From: Ruminococcaceae bacterium AB4001
GTDB lineage: Bacteria > Bacillota > Clostridia > Saccharofermentanales > Saccharofermentanaceae
NCBI GenBank assembly: GCA_000621765.1
Contig: JHXJ01000003.1
Location: forward strand, 1 to 64,000
Direction: 5' to 3'
Length of the DNA stretch: 64,000 nt
Under the pieces are notes generated by a model. It was not told the DNA's origin, ran no database searches, and was given only the letters and a program-made list of their open reading frames with translations. Numbering within the stretch: position 1 is the first letter of the stretch; every line of letters starts with the position of its first letter. The position numbers and the translations under genes are program-made. Of this stretch, positions 8,953-19,112 are shown one piece after another.

Positions 8953-11436
8953 ATGAGTTATTCAATCGAGACCGACAAGAAGTGGCAGGCAAAATGGGCT
9001 GAAACAGAGCTCTACAAGTTTAATCCGGACGCTGAAGGCAAAAAGCTATATTGCCTTGAGATGTTCTCCTATCCTTCGGGTGCCAATCTACACCTCGGAC
9101 ACTGGTACAACTATTCGCTGACAGACTCCTGGGCAAGGTTCAAGCACATGCAGGGCTTCAACCTCTTCCATCCCATGGGTTTTGACTCATTCGGACTTCC
9201 CGCCGAGAACTATGCGATCAAGACAGGCATCCACCCTAAGGATTCGACCCTCAAGAACATCGCTACGATGGAAGGCCAGCTCAAAGCCATGGGTACGACA
9301 GTCGATTGGGATTATGAGATCAAGACATGCATGCCCGATTACTACAGATGGAATCAGTGGTTCTTCATCGAACTTTATAAGAGAGGACTTGCTTACCGTA
9401 AGAATGCTCCGGTTAACTGGTGTCCTTCCTGCAAGACCGTTCTTGCAAACGAGCAGGTAGTTGACGGCGAGTGCGAGAGATGCCATTCGGAAGTCATCCG
9501 CAAGAACATGACACAGTGGTTCTTCAAGATCACTGAGTACGCTCAGGAGCTTTTGGACGATCTCCCGAAGCTCGACTGGCCTGAAAAGACCAAGAAGCTT
9601 CAGAAGAACTGGATCGGCAGATCAGAAGGCGCACAGGTCGCCCTCTATGTTGAGAAGAACGGCGAGCGTCTTACAGACGAGAACGGCAATCCCATGAAGC
9701 TTGAAGTATTCACGACAAGAGTCGATACATTCATGGGTATCACATATGTAGTCATCGCACCTGAGTCAGAGCTCTGCGCAAAGCTTACGACGGACGAGTG
9801 CCGTGATGCAGTAGAGGAATACCGCAAGGCTACAGCAAAGGTTACTGAGATCGACCGTATGTCCACGACACGCGAGAAGACCGGCGTATTCACAGGCGCT
9901 TACGCTATTCATCCTCTGAACGGCAGAAGAGTTCCGATCTGGGCAGCAGATTATGTTGTTGCAGGATACGGTACAGGTGTCGTAATGGCAGTTCCTTCAC
10001 ACGATGAAAGAGACTTTGATTTTGCTCACAAGTACGGCCTCGACATCATCCGTGTTATCCAGCCCGAAAAGGGTGTCGATTCAGAGCTCCCTTACTGCGA
10101 GAAGAAGGGTTACCTCACAAACTCCGACGAGTTCGACGGTATGGAGATGCACGACGCACAGAAGGCTATCGTTGCAAAACTCGCTGAAATAGGCATGGGC
10201 GAATGGAAGATCAACTACAGACTCCGTGACTGGCTCATCTCCCGTCAGAGATATTGGGGAACACCTATCCCGATGGTTCACTGTCCTTCATGCGGCGTTG
10301 TACCTGTACCGGAAGAAGAGCTTCCTGTTCTTCTCCCCTACGACGTTGAGTTCACACCCGACGGTGAGAGCCCGCTTGCTAAGTGCGAGTCTTTCATGAA
10401 CTGCAAGTGCCCCAAGTGCGGCGGCGATGCAAGACGTGATCCTGATACGATGGACACCTTCGTTGACTCTTCCTGGTATCAGTTCAGATATCCGGATAAC
10501 AAGAACGATAACGAGATGTTCTCCAAAGATAAGATCGATAAGTTCTGCCCTGTCGACAAGTATGTCGGCGGTGCTGAGCACGCATGCATGCACCTGCTCT
10601 ATGCGAGATTCTTCACAAAGGCAATGCGCGATATGGGCATGCTCGATTTCGACGAGCCTTTCACCAGCCTCGTTCACCAGGGTACGATCCTCGGACCTGA
10701 CGGACAGAAGATGAGTAAGTCCAGAGGCAATACCGTTGCACCTGATGACTACATCAGCAAGTACGGTTCAGACGTATTCAGAACATACTTAGGCTTCGGC
10801 TTCGCTTATATCGAGGGCGGCCCCTGGGCAGATTCAGGACTCCAGGCAATCGTTAAGTTCTTCAGAAGGATCGAGACATGCGTTGCTGACTGCTCTATCG
10901 CATCTGCTTCCGCAGTTCCCGCAAAGGCAGACATGACAGCTTCTGATAAGGAACTCAACTATGCGATCAACTATGCTATAAAGAGTTCAACAGCAGACAT
11001 CGAGAAGTTCCAGTTCAATACTCCTATCGCAAGAATGATGGAGCTCTTAAACGCCATCACAAAGTACAGCCAGGATGTTACTGCAAAGCCGGAATTCAAG
11101 AGATATGCTACAGAGAAGCTCGTTCTTCTCCTCTCACCTTTCGCACCTCACTTCACCGAGGAACTCTGGTGTGAAGCATTAGGCAATGAGTATTCCGTCT
11201 ACAACCAGAAGTGGCCTGAAGTAGACGAAAGCGCTCTGGTAAAAGATGAGATCGAGATCGCCGTACAGATCAACGGTAAAGTACAGTTCAAGGTCAACAT
11301 CCCCGCAGAAGCTGATCAGGCTGCAGTCGAAGCGATCGTAAATGCTGACGAAAGACTTGCCGGTGTTTTGAACGGAAGATCGATAGTTAAGTTCATCTAC
11401 GTCAAAGGCAGGATCGCCAATATCGTAGCAAAGTAA
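8953..11436 (+). CDS. leuS: Leucine--tRNA ligase
   Basis: An 827-residue class Ia leucyl-tRNA synthetase of normal bacterial length. The HIGH-type motif appears as HLGH in [15 protein letters not shown] (about residues 41-55), and the KMSKS loop appears as [10 protein letters not shown] near residue 585. Between them lie the zinc-ribbon cysteines ([12 protein letters not shown]), the CP1 editing domain with the threonine-rich TTRVDTFMG, and the second Cys pair (CPKCGG). The anticodon-binding helical domain and the C-terminal leucyl domain complete it. The start has AGGAG upstream. The gene is monocistronic, with its own terminator. Confidence 0.98.
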   Translation: MSYSIETDKKWQAKWAETELYKFNPDAEGKKLYCLEMFSYPSGANLHLGHWYNYSLTDSWARFKHMQGFNLFHPMGFDSFGLPAENYAIKTGIHPKDSTLKNIATMEGQLKAMGTTVDWDYEIKTCMPDYYRWNQWFFIELYKRGLAYRKNAPVNWCPSCKTVLANEQVVDGECERCHSEVIRKNMTQWFFKITEYAQELLDDLPKLDWPEKTKKLQKNWIGRSEGAQVALYVEKNGERLTDENGNPMKLEVFTTRVDTFMGITYVVIAPESELCAKLTTDECRDAVEEYRKATAKVTEIDRMSTTREKTGVFTGAYAIHPLNGRRVPIWAADYVVAGYGTGVVMAVPSHDERDFDFAHKYGLDIIRVIQPEKGVDSELPYCEKKGYLTNSDEFDGMEMHDAQKAIVAKLAEIGMGEWKINYRLRDWLISRQRYWGTPIPMVHCPSCGVVPVPEEELPVLLPYDVEFTPDGESPLAKCESFMNCKCPKCGGDARRDPDTMDTFVDSSWYQFRYPDNKNDNEMFSKDKIDKFCPVDKYVGGAEHACMHLLYARFFTKAMRDMGMLDFDEPFTSLVHQGTILGPDGQKMSKSRGNTVAPDDYISKYGSDVFRTYLGFGFAYIEGGPWADSGLQAIVKFFRRIETCVADCSIASASAVPAKADMTASDKELNYAINYAIKSSTADIEKFQFNTPIARMMELLNAITKYSQDVTAKPEFKRYATEKLVLLLSPFAPHFTEELWCEALGNEYSVYNQKWPEVDESALVKDEIEIAVQINGKVQFKVNIPAEADQAAVEAIVNADERLAGVLNGRSIVKFIYVKGRIANIVAK

Positions 11437-11462
11437 AGAGAATTCAAAATCGATTATGAATT

Positions 11463-11495
11463 AAGGTCTGTCTCAAAAGAGGCAGACCTTTTCTT
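11463..11495 (+). terminator. Bidirectional terminator between leuS and the next gene
   Basis: AAGGTCTGTC, an eight-base loop and GGCAGACCTT form a stem with one T-G pair, followed by TTCTT. It serves leuS on the plus strand and can also end the converging minus-strand gene at 11498. Confidence 0.85.
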
Positions 11496-11497
11496 GA

Positions 11498-12484
11498 TCA
11501 GCTGATCTTATAATCGGCAAGTGCATATTTATATCCTTCATTGTCCTGCCCGTAGATCACTATCTTATAATTTCCCGGCGGAAGCGTTCCAAAGTATCCG
11601 AGACTTATCTCCACGGAATCCTTTGAACCGCTTGGAAGAGGATTATCGTACCCAGGGATCGTCCTGATATCATCATCAACACTGGGATCGTGAACAAGAC
11701 GGTAAAGCTTTCCATCTACAACAACCAGCATACCGACGAACAGCGAATTATCCTCATAATACCAGGTGCTGTCGCCGGTATTTTTCAGTTTAATGGTGAG
11801 CAGCGGAAACCCTGCCCTTTCTGATATTTCAACGACTTCCGCTTTAACGCCTTCAGCAATTTCTTCTTCCTTTAGATCGAATGGAACGAGCATATCTTTA
11901 TTCCATATGGAATTTGCATACCAGATCGGACGGAAAGTCCTCGTCTTTGAAATACTATCCATTTCAGCTTCGACAACATAATCATTTTCATCTGCTTCAA
12001 GATAAGACTTAAAATCCGGATCGCATTTATAAACTTCACCTGAAGCAGTAAAGAGATAACCGTTGCTCCATACAACAGTCTCACCGGGTATGTAAACTTC
12101 AGATTTGAATTTCATAGGCATTATCGTGACTGCGTAGATCGGATATGTGATCTTATCTTTATTCCAGTTATAGACTCTCCTGCCCCTTAAGGATACAAAA
12201 CGCTGAATCGAATCCAATATCTCCAGTGACTCTTCCCTGCTTCTGGATTTCGGACGGACACTGCGTATTTTTTCTCCGTCATAACACGTGACCGCTATGG
12301 TGTAATAATCCACTTCAAGTTCGTCTAACCGTTTGAGTCCGGGTATCCTTCGGTACACTGCAAAAATACATATCACTAATACAGCAAAACATATTAACGA
12401 TAACGCCGCAATACAAACAGAGATCGCTGCTTTCTTTACTGATCTTTCCTTATTCTTATCCGCTTCAACGATTTCAGGACACAT
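11498..12484 (-). CDS. Membrane-anchored extracellular protein of unknown function
   Basis: A 328-residue protein that I do not recognise. I start it at the ATG at 12484, with GGGGAA nearby; an in-frame GTG at 12532 has no ribosome site. A short charged cytoplasmic N-terminus is followed by one strong hydrophobic segment (about residues 17-43, with AALSLICFAVLVICIF). The rest is a hydrophilic domain outside the cell. The C-terminal 130 residues have a beta-rich, immunoglobulin-like look (TIKLKNTGDSTWYYEDNS, LPPGNYKIVIYG). It follows the GH29 fucosidase on the same strand but is separated from it by a terminator. Confidence 0.7.
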   Translation of the reverse strand: MCPEIVEADKNKERSVKKAAISVCIAALSLICFAVLVICIFAVYRRIPGLKRLDELEVDYYTIAVTCYDGEKIRSVRPKSRSREESLEILDSIQRFVSLRGRRVYNWNKDKITYPIYAVTIMPMKFKSEVYIPGETVVWSNGYLFTASGEVYKCDPDFKSYLEADENDYVVEAEMDSISKTRTFRPIWYANSIWNKDMLVPFDLKEEEIAEGVKAEVVEISERAGFPLLTIKLKNTGDSTWYYEDNSLFVGMLVVVDGKLYRLVHDPSVDDDIRTIPGYDNPLPSGSKDSVEISLGYFGTLPPGNYKIVIYGQDNEGYKYALADYKIS

Positions 12485-12562
12485 AAACTTTTTCCCCGTG
12501 TAAATGCTTCCTGCGAAAATCCGTAATCCCACTATAGATTCAGATTACCATGTCAGGACAAT

Positions 12563-12601
12563 ATAAAAAGGGGACAAACTCTATCATTTATGCCGTTTGT
12601 C
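12563..12601 (-). terminator. Terminator after the fucosidase gene
   Basis: On the minus strand GACAAAC and GTTTGTC pair across a 15-base loop and are followed by CCCTTTTTAT. It lies 13 bases after the GH29 stop codon. Confidence 0.65.
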
Positions 12602-12613
12602 AGAAGAAAAATA

Positions 12614-14095
12614 TCAACCCATTCCAATCTTAAAGCATACTGGCTTATCGTTATCTGGTCTTCTGTCGAGCGTGATCTTCATACCTTCGGCATCGCGTTC
12701 CGAGCGGATGATATTGTAATCACCTAAGACTTCAACGCTGCCAGTCACGATATCACGTTCGCCTTTTATCCTTAATGACTTAATAACGAATTCTTCCGAA
12801 TCTGGTCTCATGCAGAAGGCATAGATATATCCGTTCTTATATGTGAATCTGAAATCAGCTGAAGTGAAGAGTTTCTCCTCGTTATCCATGAAGGAACCGG
12901 CTGAATTATTTACTTCGCCTTCACCGAAAACTTTCCACGGAACCGTACCGTATATTCCCTCGCCGTTAATGCTCATCCATATGCCGAGTTCTTCAAGGAC
13001 CAATGTCTCTTCATCCGTTATCGTACCGTCAGGTTTCGGGCCGATATTTATCAACAGCATACCGTTCTTACTGACAATGTCTACAAGGTCACATATTATC
13101 TGTCTTGAGGGTTTGAATTCGTTGTCGCTGATATATCCCCATGACTTCTTTCCTATCGCCGTATCGGTCTGCCACGGTACGGGAGATATACCGGTGAGAG
13201 CGCCTCTCTCGACATCGAATGTTGCGACCGTCGGAGGAAAAGCTTCGTGCTTGTAATTGATCGTTACTTCCTTTCCCCATTCTTCGGCACGGTTGTAGTA
13301 ATATGCGCACACTTTTTTCAGATAAGGCTTAAAGGCTGCGTTTTGTATCCATGTGTCAAAATACAGGATCAGGGGCTTACATCTGTCTATCAGTTCGCAT
13401 GTTTTTACGAGCCAGTCCTCAAGCCATTCTTCTGTCGGCTTTGCGGGCGAAAAGACATCTTCAAGAGTATGGAAAACCGCTACATCGGAAAGCTCAGGAC
13501 AAAGATATGCCGGACCGTAGAAATCACGATAAGCTTCATCGTTTACATCGCTTTCTATCGTTCTTCCCATGTTCATGAAGAAAAAGTGTTCCGCCCTGTG
13601 TGTCGAACCGCAGAAGACGAGACCGTTATCTTCACATGCTTTCCTTATCTCGCCTGCGACGTCGCGCATCGGTCCCATTTTCGCAGAGTTCCAGCGGTTG
13701 AGTTCAGAATCATACATCGCAAATCCGTCATGGTGTTCGCACACCGGCATGATGTATTTTGCGCCGGCATCCTTAAACAGCTTCACCCACTTTTCAGCAT
13801 CGAACTTCTCTCCCTTAAACATCGGGATAAAATCCTTATATCCGAAGTCCTTCGGATCACCGAAATTCTTCTTATGGAATTCGTATTCGCGTGAGCCCGG
13901 ATTATACATCCATCTCGGATACCATTCACAGGCATAAGCCGGAACGCTATAGATTCCCCAGTGAATGAAAATACCGAGTTTTGCACTGTAATACCAGTCA
14001 GGGATCTTATGCCCGGACAAAGAACTCCAGTCAGCTTTGTATTTTCCGTTAGCGATCACTTCATCGATCAGTTTCAGATATTCTTTTTGATTCAT
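12614..14095 (-). CDS. Alpha-L-fucosidase, GH29
   Basis: A 493-residue retaining alpha-L-fucosidase of family GH29, which removes terminal fucose from glycans such as host mucin or plant xyloglucan. The GH29 barrel fills residues 20-360. Typical motifs are WYYSAKLGIFIHWGIYSVPA and KYIMPVCEHHDGFAMYDS. The nucleophile is expected in LILYFDTWI, where the Asp replaces the more usual WFDG setting. A smaller beta domain forms the C-terminus. No signal peptide is seen, so it acts in the cytoplasm on imported oligosaccharides. The start has AGAGGA upstream. It is the last gene of the run that begins with the GH51 enzyme. Confidence 0.93.
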   Translation of the reverse strand: MNQKEYLKLIDEVIANGKYKADWSSLSGHKIPDWYYSAKLGIFIHWGIYSVPAYACEWYPRWMYNPGSREYEFHKKNFGDPKDFGYKDFIPMFKGEKFDAEKWVKLFKDAGAKYIMPVCEHHDGFAMYDSELNRWNSAKMGPMRDVAGEIRKACEDNGLVFCGSTHRAEHFFFMNMGRTIESDVNDEAYRDFYGPAYLCPELSDVAVFHTLEDVFSPAKPTEEWLEDWLVKTCELIDRCKPLILYFDTWIQNAAFKPYLKKVCAYYYNRAEEWGKEVTINYKHEAFPPTVATFDVERGALTGISPVPWQTDTAIGKKSWGYISDNEFKPSRQIICDLVDIVSKNGMLLINIGPKPDGTITDEETLVLEELGIWMSINGEGIYGTVPWKVFGEGEVNNSAGSFMDNEEKLFTSADFRFTYKNGYIYAFCMRPDSEEFVIKSLRIKGERDIVTGSVEVLGDYNIIRSERDAEGMKITLDRRPDNDKPVCFKIGMG

Positions 14096-14134
14096 TTCAA
14101 ATCCTCTTGCAAGATCACATAAGGCTCTTATACA

Positions 14135-14275
14135 TCAATATCTCAGAAGATACGGTGTCTCAGCCGAAGTCTTATTCAGATACTCGATCATCTGCTCAGC
14201 ATACTCCGGAGAGTTCGGCTTCAGGATGCACTTCCTGCCGTCTTTTAATGTTATTTCTCTTTCTTCAAACTTCAT
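14135..14275 (-). pseudogene. Truncated GNAT acetyltransferase remnant
   Basis: A 46-codon reading frame opening at the ATG at 14275, with AAGGA eight bases upstream, and closing at TGA 14135-14137. The translation opens MKFEEREITLKDGRKC and ends NKTSAETPYLLRY. This closely resembles the first strand and helix of GNAT-family N-acetyltransferases, which normally run to 150-180 residues. Only 39 bases then remain before the fucosidase start, so the acetyl-CoA-binding domain is missing. I infer a 3' deletion. It may still be translated as a short peptide and could couple translation to the fucosidase gene. Confidence 0.65.
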
Positions 14276-14294
14276 GCTGCATTCCTTTTCACAA

Positions 14295-14606
14295 TCATCC
14301 TCTTATCTGATCAACGTTCCATCCAAGATCACGCGGTTCCTCAGCTGATTGTTCCACCTTCCTGTCTGTAGGCGGGATATCTCTGAGCCTGTCATCCTTT
14401 GTGATATAGCTTAATCCGAAATTTTCTACTGCCGTATTATTCTTCAGTTTATCGGCACTCTGGTCGTAGTAGATTCCGTTGGAATACTTCGAAGCTTCAC
14501 CGATACTGTTTCCTATGTCGTTTGATTTAGAAAGAATGGATGCGAAGATCAGACAGGCAAGTCCGAATCCGAGTCCGATCGCCAATAACATTGCAAGTAT
14601 ATCCAT
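14295..14606 (-). CDS. Small single-pass membrane protein
   Basis: A 103-residue protein without a recognised family. One hydrophobic segment at residues 4-26 (LAMLLAIGLGFGLACLIFAS) is followed by a polar tail. It starts three bases after the zinc-ribbon gene ends, so the two are surely co-transcribed and probably work together at the membrane. Confidence 0.6.
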   Translation of the reverse strand: MDILAMLLAIGLGFGLACLIFASILSKSNDIGNSIGEASKYSNGIYYDQSADKLKNNTAVENFGLSYITKDDRLRDIPPTDRKVEQSAEEPRDLGWNVDQIRG

Positions 14607-14608
14607 TT

Positions 14609-15832
14609 TTATTCCTGCCTCTTCTTAACAAAATTAAATATCGACTGCGCCTGTGTAAGATTAATGCTCTTGATGACTTTCCTGATCTTTACGATCCCCG
14701 CGGAAAACATCGCGACGGCACCAACGATCAGCGCTCCGATGAACTTCCCGTCGCTGTCACTCGAAGAGCTTCTGCTTGAAGATGAAAACAACGACGCCAG
14801 GATTGGCTTCAGGATAATGAAACTTACAGCGGTCAGGGCGATCCCCGTCACAACGAGCAGTGAATAGAACAGTATCTGGTTCCACGGCACACCGCAGACC
14901 ACCTTACCCGTCTGGCCGTTTACGAGAATTGTATTATGTTTTCCTTTATAGTCGTATGTAATGAACCACGCAGGAAGCATCGCGTATTCAAGGCTGTTAT
15001 AGTCGATTTTCGTGCAGTACTGTTCCCTGTAGATCTTTTTGGTTCCCCCGCCTTTAACGCTTGTCAGCACATGGGTGTTGAAATAGTCACGGGCACGCCT
15101 GCCGACCGCGTCTCTGAGATCCCCATAATCGATATCCGAAACATTAGAATAAAAGCCTAAGAGATAGTCTTCATCAAATGCCTTTTTCGCGCCAAGATTA
15201 AAAGGTTCCAGTCTGGAACTGCTCTCATCGGAAAGCATCTTGGAAGCGTCTATCGGAAGATCTTTGAACATCATCCTGCCCGCACGTCCGTGATAGTATC
15301 TTCTGCTGCTTTTACCGCTCTTTACGGTCTGCTGAATTACTACGGCCGCCTTATGCTCACAGTCAACAAGCCAGTAAGGTATATAAATACCGCGGATGTT
15401 TTCAGCCTTGAAGTTCTTTATCTCCTTCGGAACAAATAAGCCCTTCTTGAACTTTTCCCGGACGGCCTTCTCGGCATCTTCCTGTGTGAGCCTGAACGGT
15501 ATGATGGTCCTGGGTCTCTTATGCTTTGCGATCCTGCTGAATACCACAGCGGAGTTTCCGCAGTAGATGCATTTTGTCGAAGCTTCCGTACCATTGACGA
15601 TGACCTCACCGCCACAGCTGTTGCAGATATAGACATAACAATCCATGAACTCTTTGGAATCGGTTCCATAGATCTCGTTCATCGATTCTGCTTTCTGATC
15701 CAGATAAGGTTCCTTCTCAGAGAGCTTAAACTCTTCGGGTGCAAACTCGCTGCCGCAGTGACCGCAGACAAGCTTCTGCTTTTCAGGATCGAAAACAAGC
15801 GGGGCCGAGCAATTCCTGCATTGGGTTATCAT
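14609..15832 (-). CDS. TFIIB-type zinc-ribbon membrane protein
   Basis: A 407-residue protein with two N-terminal zinc ribbons: CRNCSAPL...CGHCG at residues 6-26 and CNSCGGE...CIYCG near 70-92. A beta-rich middle follows, then two membrane segments (about 305-335 and 350-372). Clostridia often carry such proteins, annotated only as zinc-ribbon-containing; they have no proven function. The ribbons probably face the cytoplasm. It forms a pair with the small membrane protein just downstream and lies 25 bases after nnrE. Confidence 0.75.
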   Translation of the reverse strand: MITQCRNCSAPLVFDPEKQKLVCGHCGSEFAPEEFKLSEKEPYLDQKAESMNEIYGTDSKEFMDCYVYICNSCGGEVIVNGTEASTKCIYCGNSAVVFSRIAKHKRPRTIIPFRLTQEDAEKAVREKFKKGLFVPKEIKNFKAENIRGIYIPYWLVDCEHKAAVVIQQTVKSGKSSRRYYHGRAGRMMFKDLPIDASKMLSDESSSRLEPFNLGAKKAFDEDYLLGFYSNVSDIDYGDLRDAVGRRARDYFNTHVLTSVKGGGTKKIYREQYCTKIDYNSLEYAMLPAWFITYDYKGKHNTILVNGQTGKVVCGVPWNQILFYSLLVVTGIALTAVSFIILKPILASLFSSSSRSSSSDSDGKFIGALIVGAVAMFSAGIVKIRKVIKSINLTQAQSIFNFVKKRQE

Positions 15833-15857
15833 AAATACCTCATACTTCCTATCCGGC

Positions 15858-16481
15858 TTAAGACAATTCCTTTGTCTCGCCGATTATCCTTATTCCAATA
15901 TCGCAATTGACTTTTTCCTTCATGGCTGTCTTAGCATTTCCGAGAAAATGTCCGTACTTGAACGTCCCTATGGAAACCGTCAGATCAGATATGACATACA
16001 GGTCGCTTAATCCGGTATCGCCGTTAAGGCCGCTGTTAATGTCCGCACTTATGACATAGGCAGAAGAGCTGTTTATCTTTTCGATCGCGCTCTTGGCAGG
16101 TTCCCTGACTTCGCCTTTAAACCCGGTTCCGAAAATGCAGTCGAGTATGGTCTTATACTTGCCATAATCAACATCATGAACAACAGGTATTTCCTTTTCG
16201 ACGCATCTGTCGAAAAAGTATCTTCCGTCCTCCGAAAACGAGTCTTCGAAAAGCAACACGATCTCACATTCGATCCCGTGATCTTTCAGAAGGGATGCGA
16301 CAACAAAACCGTCGCCGGCGTTGTTTCCTTTTCCGCAGATTATACCTACCGGACCTTTCCAGTCAGCGTGTTCAAAGATGGCTCTTCCGGCTCTCTCCAT
16401 CAGTTCTTTTGAAGAGACCAGGTTTTCTATTGTCCATCTGTCACTGTTGCGCATTACTTCAGTTGATACGCAAGTAGCCAT
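15858..16481 (-). CDS. nnrE: NAD(P)H-hydrate epimerase, stand-alone
   Basis: A 207-residue YjeF_N-domain protein that interconverts the R and S epimers of damaged, hydrated NAD(P)H, so that the dehydratase can repair both. Family motifs are seen: GKGNNAGDGFVVA (glycine-rich loop), DCIFGTG, and VISADINSGLNGDTG with the substrate-binding Asp. In many bacteria this domain is fused to the dehydratase NnrD; here it stands alone, and no nnrD lies in the window. GGGGAAAG precedes the start. The neighbours give no hint of a special role beyond metabolite repair. Confidence 0.88.
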   Translation of the reverse strand: MATCVSTEVMRNSDRWTIENLVSSKELMERAGRAIFEHADWKGPVGIICGKGNNAGDGFVVASLLKDHGIECEIVLLFEDSFSEDGRYFFDRCVEKEIPVVHDVDYGKYKTILDCIFGTGFKGEVREPAKSAIEKINSSSAYVISADINSGLNGDTGLSDLYVISDLTVSIGTFKYGHFLGNAKTAMKEKVNCDIGIRIIGETKELS

Positions 16482-16507
16482 TATCTTTCCCCGTAAAAAC
16501 TATTCTG

Positions 16508-16753
16508 TCACCATTTGCCGTAAGGACATCTGCCCTTTTTCAAAGCTGCTCTTATCTCGACATAGCAGCCGCAGGCAAGACACGTTCCCTGATTGATCTT
16601 CTCGCACTCTTTGCAGACTTCAAGTCTTTCCGATGTTACACTTTCCGGAACGACCTCATCTGCAGGAAGGGCTCTTATTCCCTCAACGATTATTCTTTCA
16701 TAATCTTCCCTGCTGAAGTCCTTAAGGAGGCATCTTGTGCAGATCTTGGGCAT
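16508..16753 (-). CDS. DUF6171-like small zinc-ribbon protein
   Basis: An 81-residue Cys-rich protein resembling DUF6171. Paired cysteines are seen at CTRC (5-8), CKEC (about 47-50), CLACGC (58-63) and a final Cys near 76, enough for two zinc sites. The start lies one base after the stop codon of the GH51 gene, so translation is coupled. Function unknown. Confidence 0.75.
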   Translation of the reverse strand: MPKICTRCLLKDFSREDYERIIVEGIRALPADEVVPESVTSERLEVCKECEKINQGTCLACGCYVEIRAALKKGRCPYGKW

Positions 16754-16754
16754 C

Positions 16755-18266
16755 TCAGATCTCTACTTCGATATGCATTACGCTGGAAGCGGGGATCTTA
16801 AAAGAGATCTTTTCGCCTTCGAAGCTGATATCGTCAAATGCCTTTTCCGAAACGACATCAGGATCATCAAAGGTATTGTGATCGTGCATCTCACCGCCAA
16901 CGACTGTTGCCTTGACAGACTTGACCTGCTCACCCATAAGTGTGCTGCAGATGTCATAGGAATCGGTGCAGGAAAGATTTGCGATCGTGATATTGATCTT
17001 GCCGTCTTTTGCCTTGGAAACCGACTCATGGATGTTCGGAACCATGTATTCGTCTTCGAGTCCGATCTTAGAACTGTTGACCGAGCTTTCAAGAAGTTCA
17101 GCATCCTGATGGCAGCTGTACATCTTGAAGATATAGTACGTAGGTGTCTTGATCATCTTCTCGCCTTCTGTGAGGATGACTGCCTGAAGAACGTTTACGA
17201 GCTGTGCGATGTTTGCCATCTTGACTCTCTTGCAGTGCTTATTGAAGATGTTGAGATTGATCGCTGCGATGAGTGCATCCCTTATCGTGTTCTGCTGATA
17301 GAGGAATCCGGGATTGGTTCCTTCTTCAACGTCGTACCATGTGCCCCATTCGTCTACCATGAGACCGATCCTGCAGTCAGGATCGTATCTGTCCATGATG
17401 GCGGAATGCTTCTCGATGAACTCTTCCATTGCAAAAGTCTTGGAAAGTGTCATGTACCATTCCTTGTCATTAAACTCGGTCGCACTTCCCTTGTGATCCC
17501 AATCGTAAGGAAGCGTGTAGTAATGGAGCGTAAGACCGTCCATATATCCGAAGTTCTGCGGGAATGAACCCTGCTGTCTGAAGCACTCTCTGAGCATTGT
17601 CTCCGTCCAGTTGTAGTCCTTGTCTGTAGGACCTACCGCAAGCTTCTTGATCTTCTTTTCGGGGTTATACTGCTTTACGAATGTCTGATAGTGCTTATAG
17701 AGATTTGCGTAGTATTCGGGAACCATGTTTCCGCCGCATCCCCATGTCTCATTTCCAACTGCAAAATAATCGACTGTCCAGGGCTTCTCCCTGCCGTTTG
17801 CTCTTCTGAGATCAGCCATCGGAGATACGCCGTCAAATGTCATGTACTCAACCCATTCGCTCATCTCACGGACAGTGCCGCTTCCGATGTTGCCGTTAAC
17901 ATATGTCTTACAGCCGAGCTGTTCTGCGAGCTCCATGAACTCGTGAGTACCGAAGCTGTTGTCCTCGGTAACTCCGCCCCAGTTGGTATTGATCATTTTC
18001 TTACGGGATTCCTTGGGACCGATGCCGTCCTTCCAGTGATATTCATCTGCAAAGCATCCGCCCGGCCAGCGGAGAACCGGTATCTTCATCTCCTTTAATG
18101 CCTGAACAACATCGTTACGCATACCCTTGGTATTAGGTATGGAAGAATCCTCACCAACAAAAACACCCTCATAGATGCATCTGCCAAGGTGCTCTGAAAA
18201 ATGGCCCTGGATCTCAGGATTGATGTGGCCTGCTTCTTTACCTGTATTGATGAACAAGTTATACAT
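16755..18266 (-). CDS. abfA: Alpha-L-arabinofuranosidase, GH51
   Basis: A 503-residue intracellular alpha-L-arabinofuranosidase of family GH51, which releases arabinose from arabinoxylan or arabinan oligosaccharides. The clan-A barrel shows the acid/base Glu in [11 protein letters not shown] and the nucleophile Glu in MVDEWGTWY. The N-terminal motif [20 protein letters not shown] is typical of the family. There is no signal peptide. I chose the ATG at 18266, with AGGAG six bases upstream; a TTG six codons earlier stays in frame but has no site. It heads a co-directional run of genes ending in the GH29 fucosidase, so both side-chain sugars may be handled under one control. Confidence 0.96.
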   Translation of the reverse strand: MYNLFINTGKEAGHINPEIQGHFSEHLGRCIYEGVFVGEDSSIPNTKGMRNDVVQALKEMKIPVLRWPGGCFADEYHWKDGIGPKESRKKMINTNWGGVTEDNSFGTHEFMELAEQLGCKTYVNGNIGSGTVREMSEWVEYMTFDGVSPMADLRRANGREKPWTVDYFAVGNETWGCGGNMVPEYYANLYKHYQTFVKQYNPEKKIKKLAVGPTDKDYNWTETMLRECFRQQGSFPQNFGYMDGLTLHYYTLPYDWDHKGSATEFNDKEWYMTLSKTFAMEEFIEKHSAIMDRYDPDCRIGLMVDEWGTWYDVEEGTNPGFLYQQNTIRDALIAAINLNIFNKHCKRVKMANIAQLVNVLQAVILTEGEKMIKTPTYYIFKMYSCHQDAELLESSVNSSKIGLEDEYMVPNIHESVSKAKDGKINITIANLSCTDSYDICSTLMGEQVKSVKATVVGGEMHDHNTFDDPDVVSEKAFDDISFEGEKISFKIPASSVMHIEVEI

Positions 18267-18401
18267 AGATTTCTCTCCTATCAAAAGAATTGACGGACCT
18301 TATCCCCGTGCAAAGCACATGTGTCCGGATGAATAATATCGTTATTATCTCACATTACGCGTTAATATGAATATCCAATAACCGTTTCTTTATTAAGCTC
18401 A

Positions 18402-18431
18402 TTGCATAAGACTCCCGATACACCTTATAAT
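18402..18431 (+). promoter_or_regulatory. Sigma-A promoter of the small membrane protein gene
   Basis: TTGCAT (18402-18407), an 18-base spacer and TATAAT (18426-18431), 41 bases before the ATG at 18472. The remaining sequence between this gene and GH51 (18267-18401) is AT-rich and should hold the GH51 promoter, which I cannot place with certainty. Confidence 0.75.
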
Positions 18432-18471
18432 TGGGTTATCTATTCGAAAAGGATCGGAAGGTTCAAAGCAT

Positions 18472-19023
18472 ATGCAAAAGAAAGAACGCCTGATGGGTCT
18501 TATCATGTCCGTTGTGATCTCCGCGATAATGGGAGTCATCGCTGCCTTCATGGTCATCCGCAGCAATCCCGAAATGACAAGACTCACACCTGTTCCGATG
18601 ATCTATCTGACCAATATCCTGATGTCGGTTATCGTTGGTGTTCTCGTTGCGCTTTGCGTTCCGTTGGGAAAGCTGGGGAGAACCCTCGCCATCAAGGCAA
18701 ACGCAAATCCTCCCGGGATGAAATTCACACTTATCAATGCTATCCCTTTGGCAGTAGGTAACACTCTCATCGTAAGCCTTATCGTAAGCCTCGTCGGTGT
18801 AATAACCGCACGCACCAGGATTCCTCCCGAAGCACTCGCAAACGTTCCGCCGTTCTTTGTCATGTGGCTCGGAAACTGGGGAAGGCTTGTCCTGCCTACT
18901 CTCGTGATCAGCTACGTCATCGCGGTCGTACTCTCACCCGTCGTTGCCCGCATCGTAGGCATGCCCGGCAAGGGGCCCGGCGGCGCTCCAGGCAAAGGAC
19001 CAAACAACGGCAAAAGGCCCTGA
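18472..19023 (+). CDS. Four-helix membrane protein, DUF2798-like
   Basis: A 183-residue integral membrane protein with four hydrophobic segments (about 8-30, 42-66, 83-108 and 128-160) and a glycine/proline-rich tail (KGPGGAPGKGPNNGKRP). It resembles DUF2798-type proteins, which have no proven function. Spacing upstream is AAGGTTCAAAGCAT, so the ribosome site is weak. It is transcribed divergently from the GH51 run. Confidence 0.65.
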   Translation: MQKKERLMGLIMSVVISAIMGVIAAFMVIRSNPEMTRLTPVPMIYLTNILMSVIVGVLVALCVPLGKLGRTLAIKANANPPGMKFTLINAIPLAVGNTLIVSLIVSLVGVITARTRIPPEALANVPPFFVMWLGNWGRLVLPTLVISYVIAVVLSPVVARIVGMPGKGPGGAPGKGPNNGKRP

Positions 19024-19112
19024 TTTAAACTCTTTGCAGCCAGACCAAAATCTTCATTCCCTCAATCACAAAAGTGATACAATGAACTTAACTAAATACA
19101 GGAGGTATCCAT

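Noticed and set aside
13247-13894. A 215-codon plus-strand frame within the fucosidase gene
   Set aside because: It is antisense to the well-supported GH29 coding region and lacks initiation signals.
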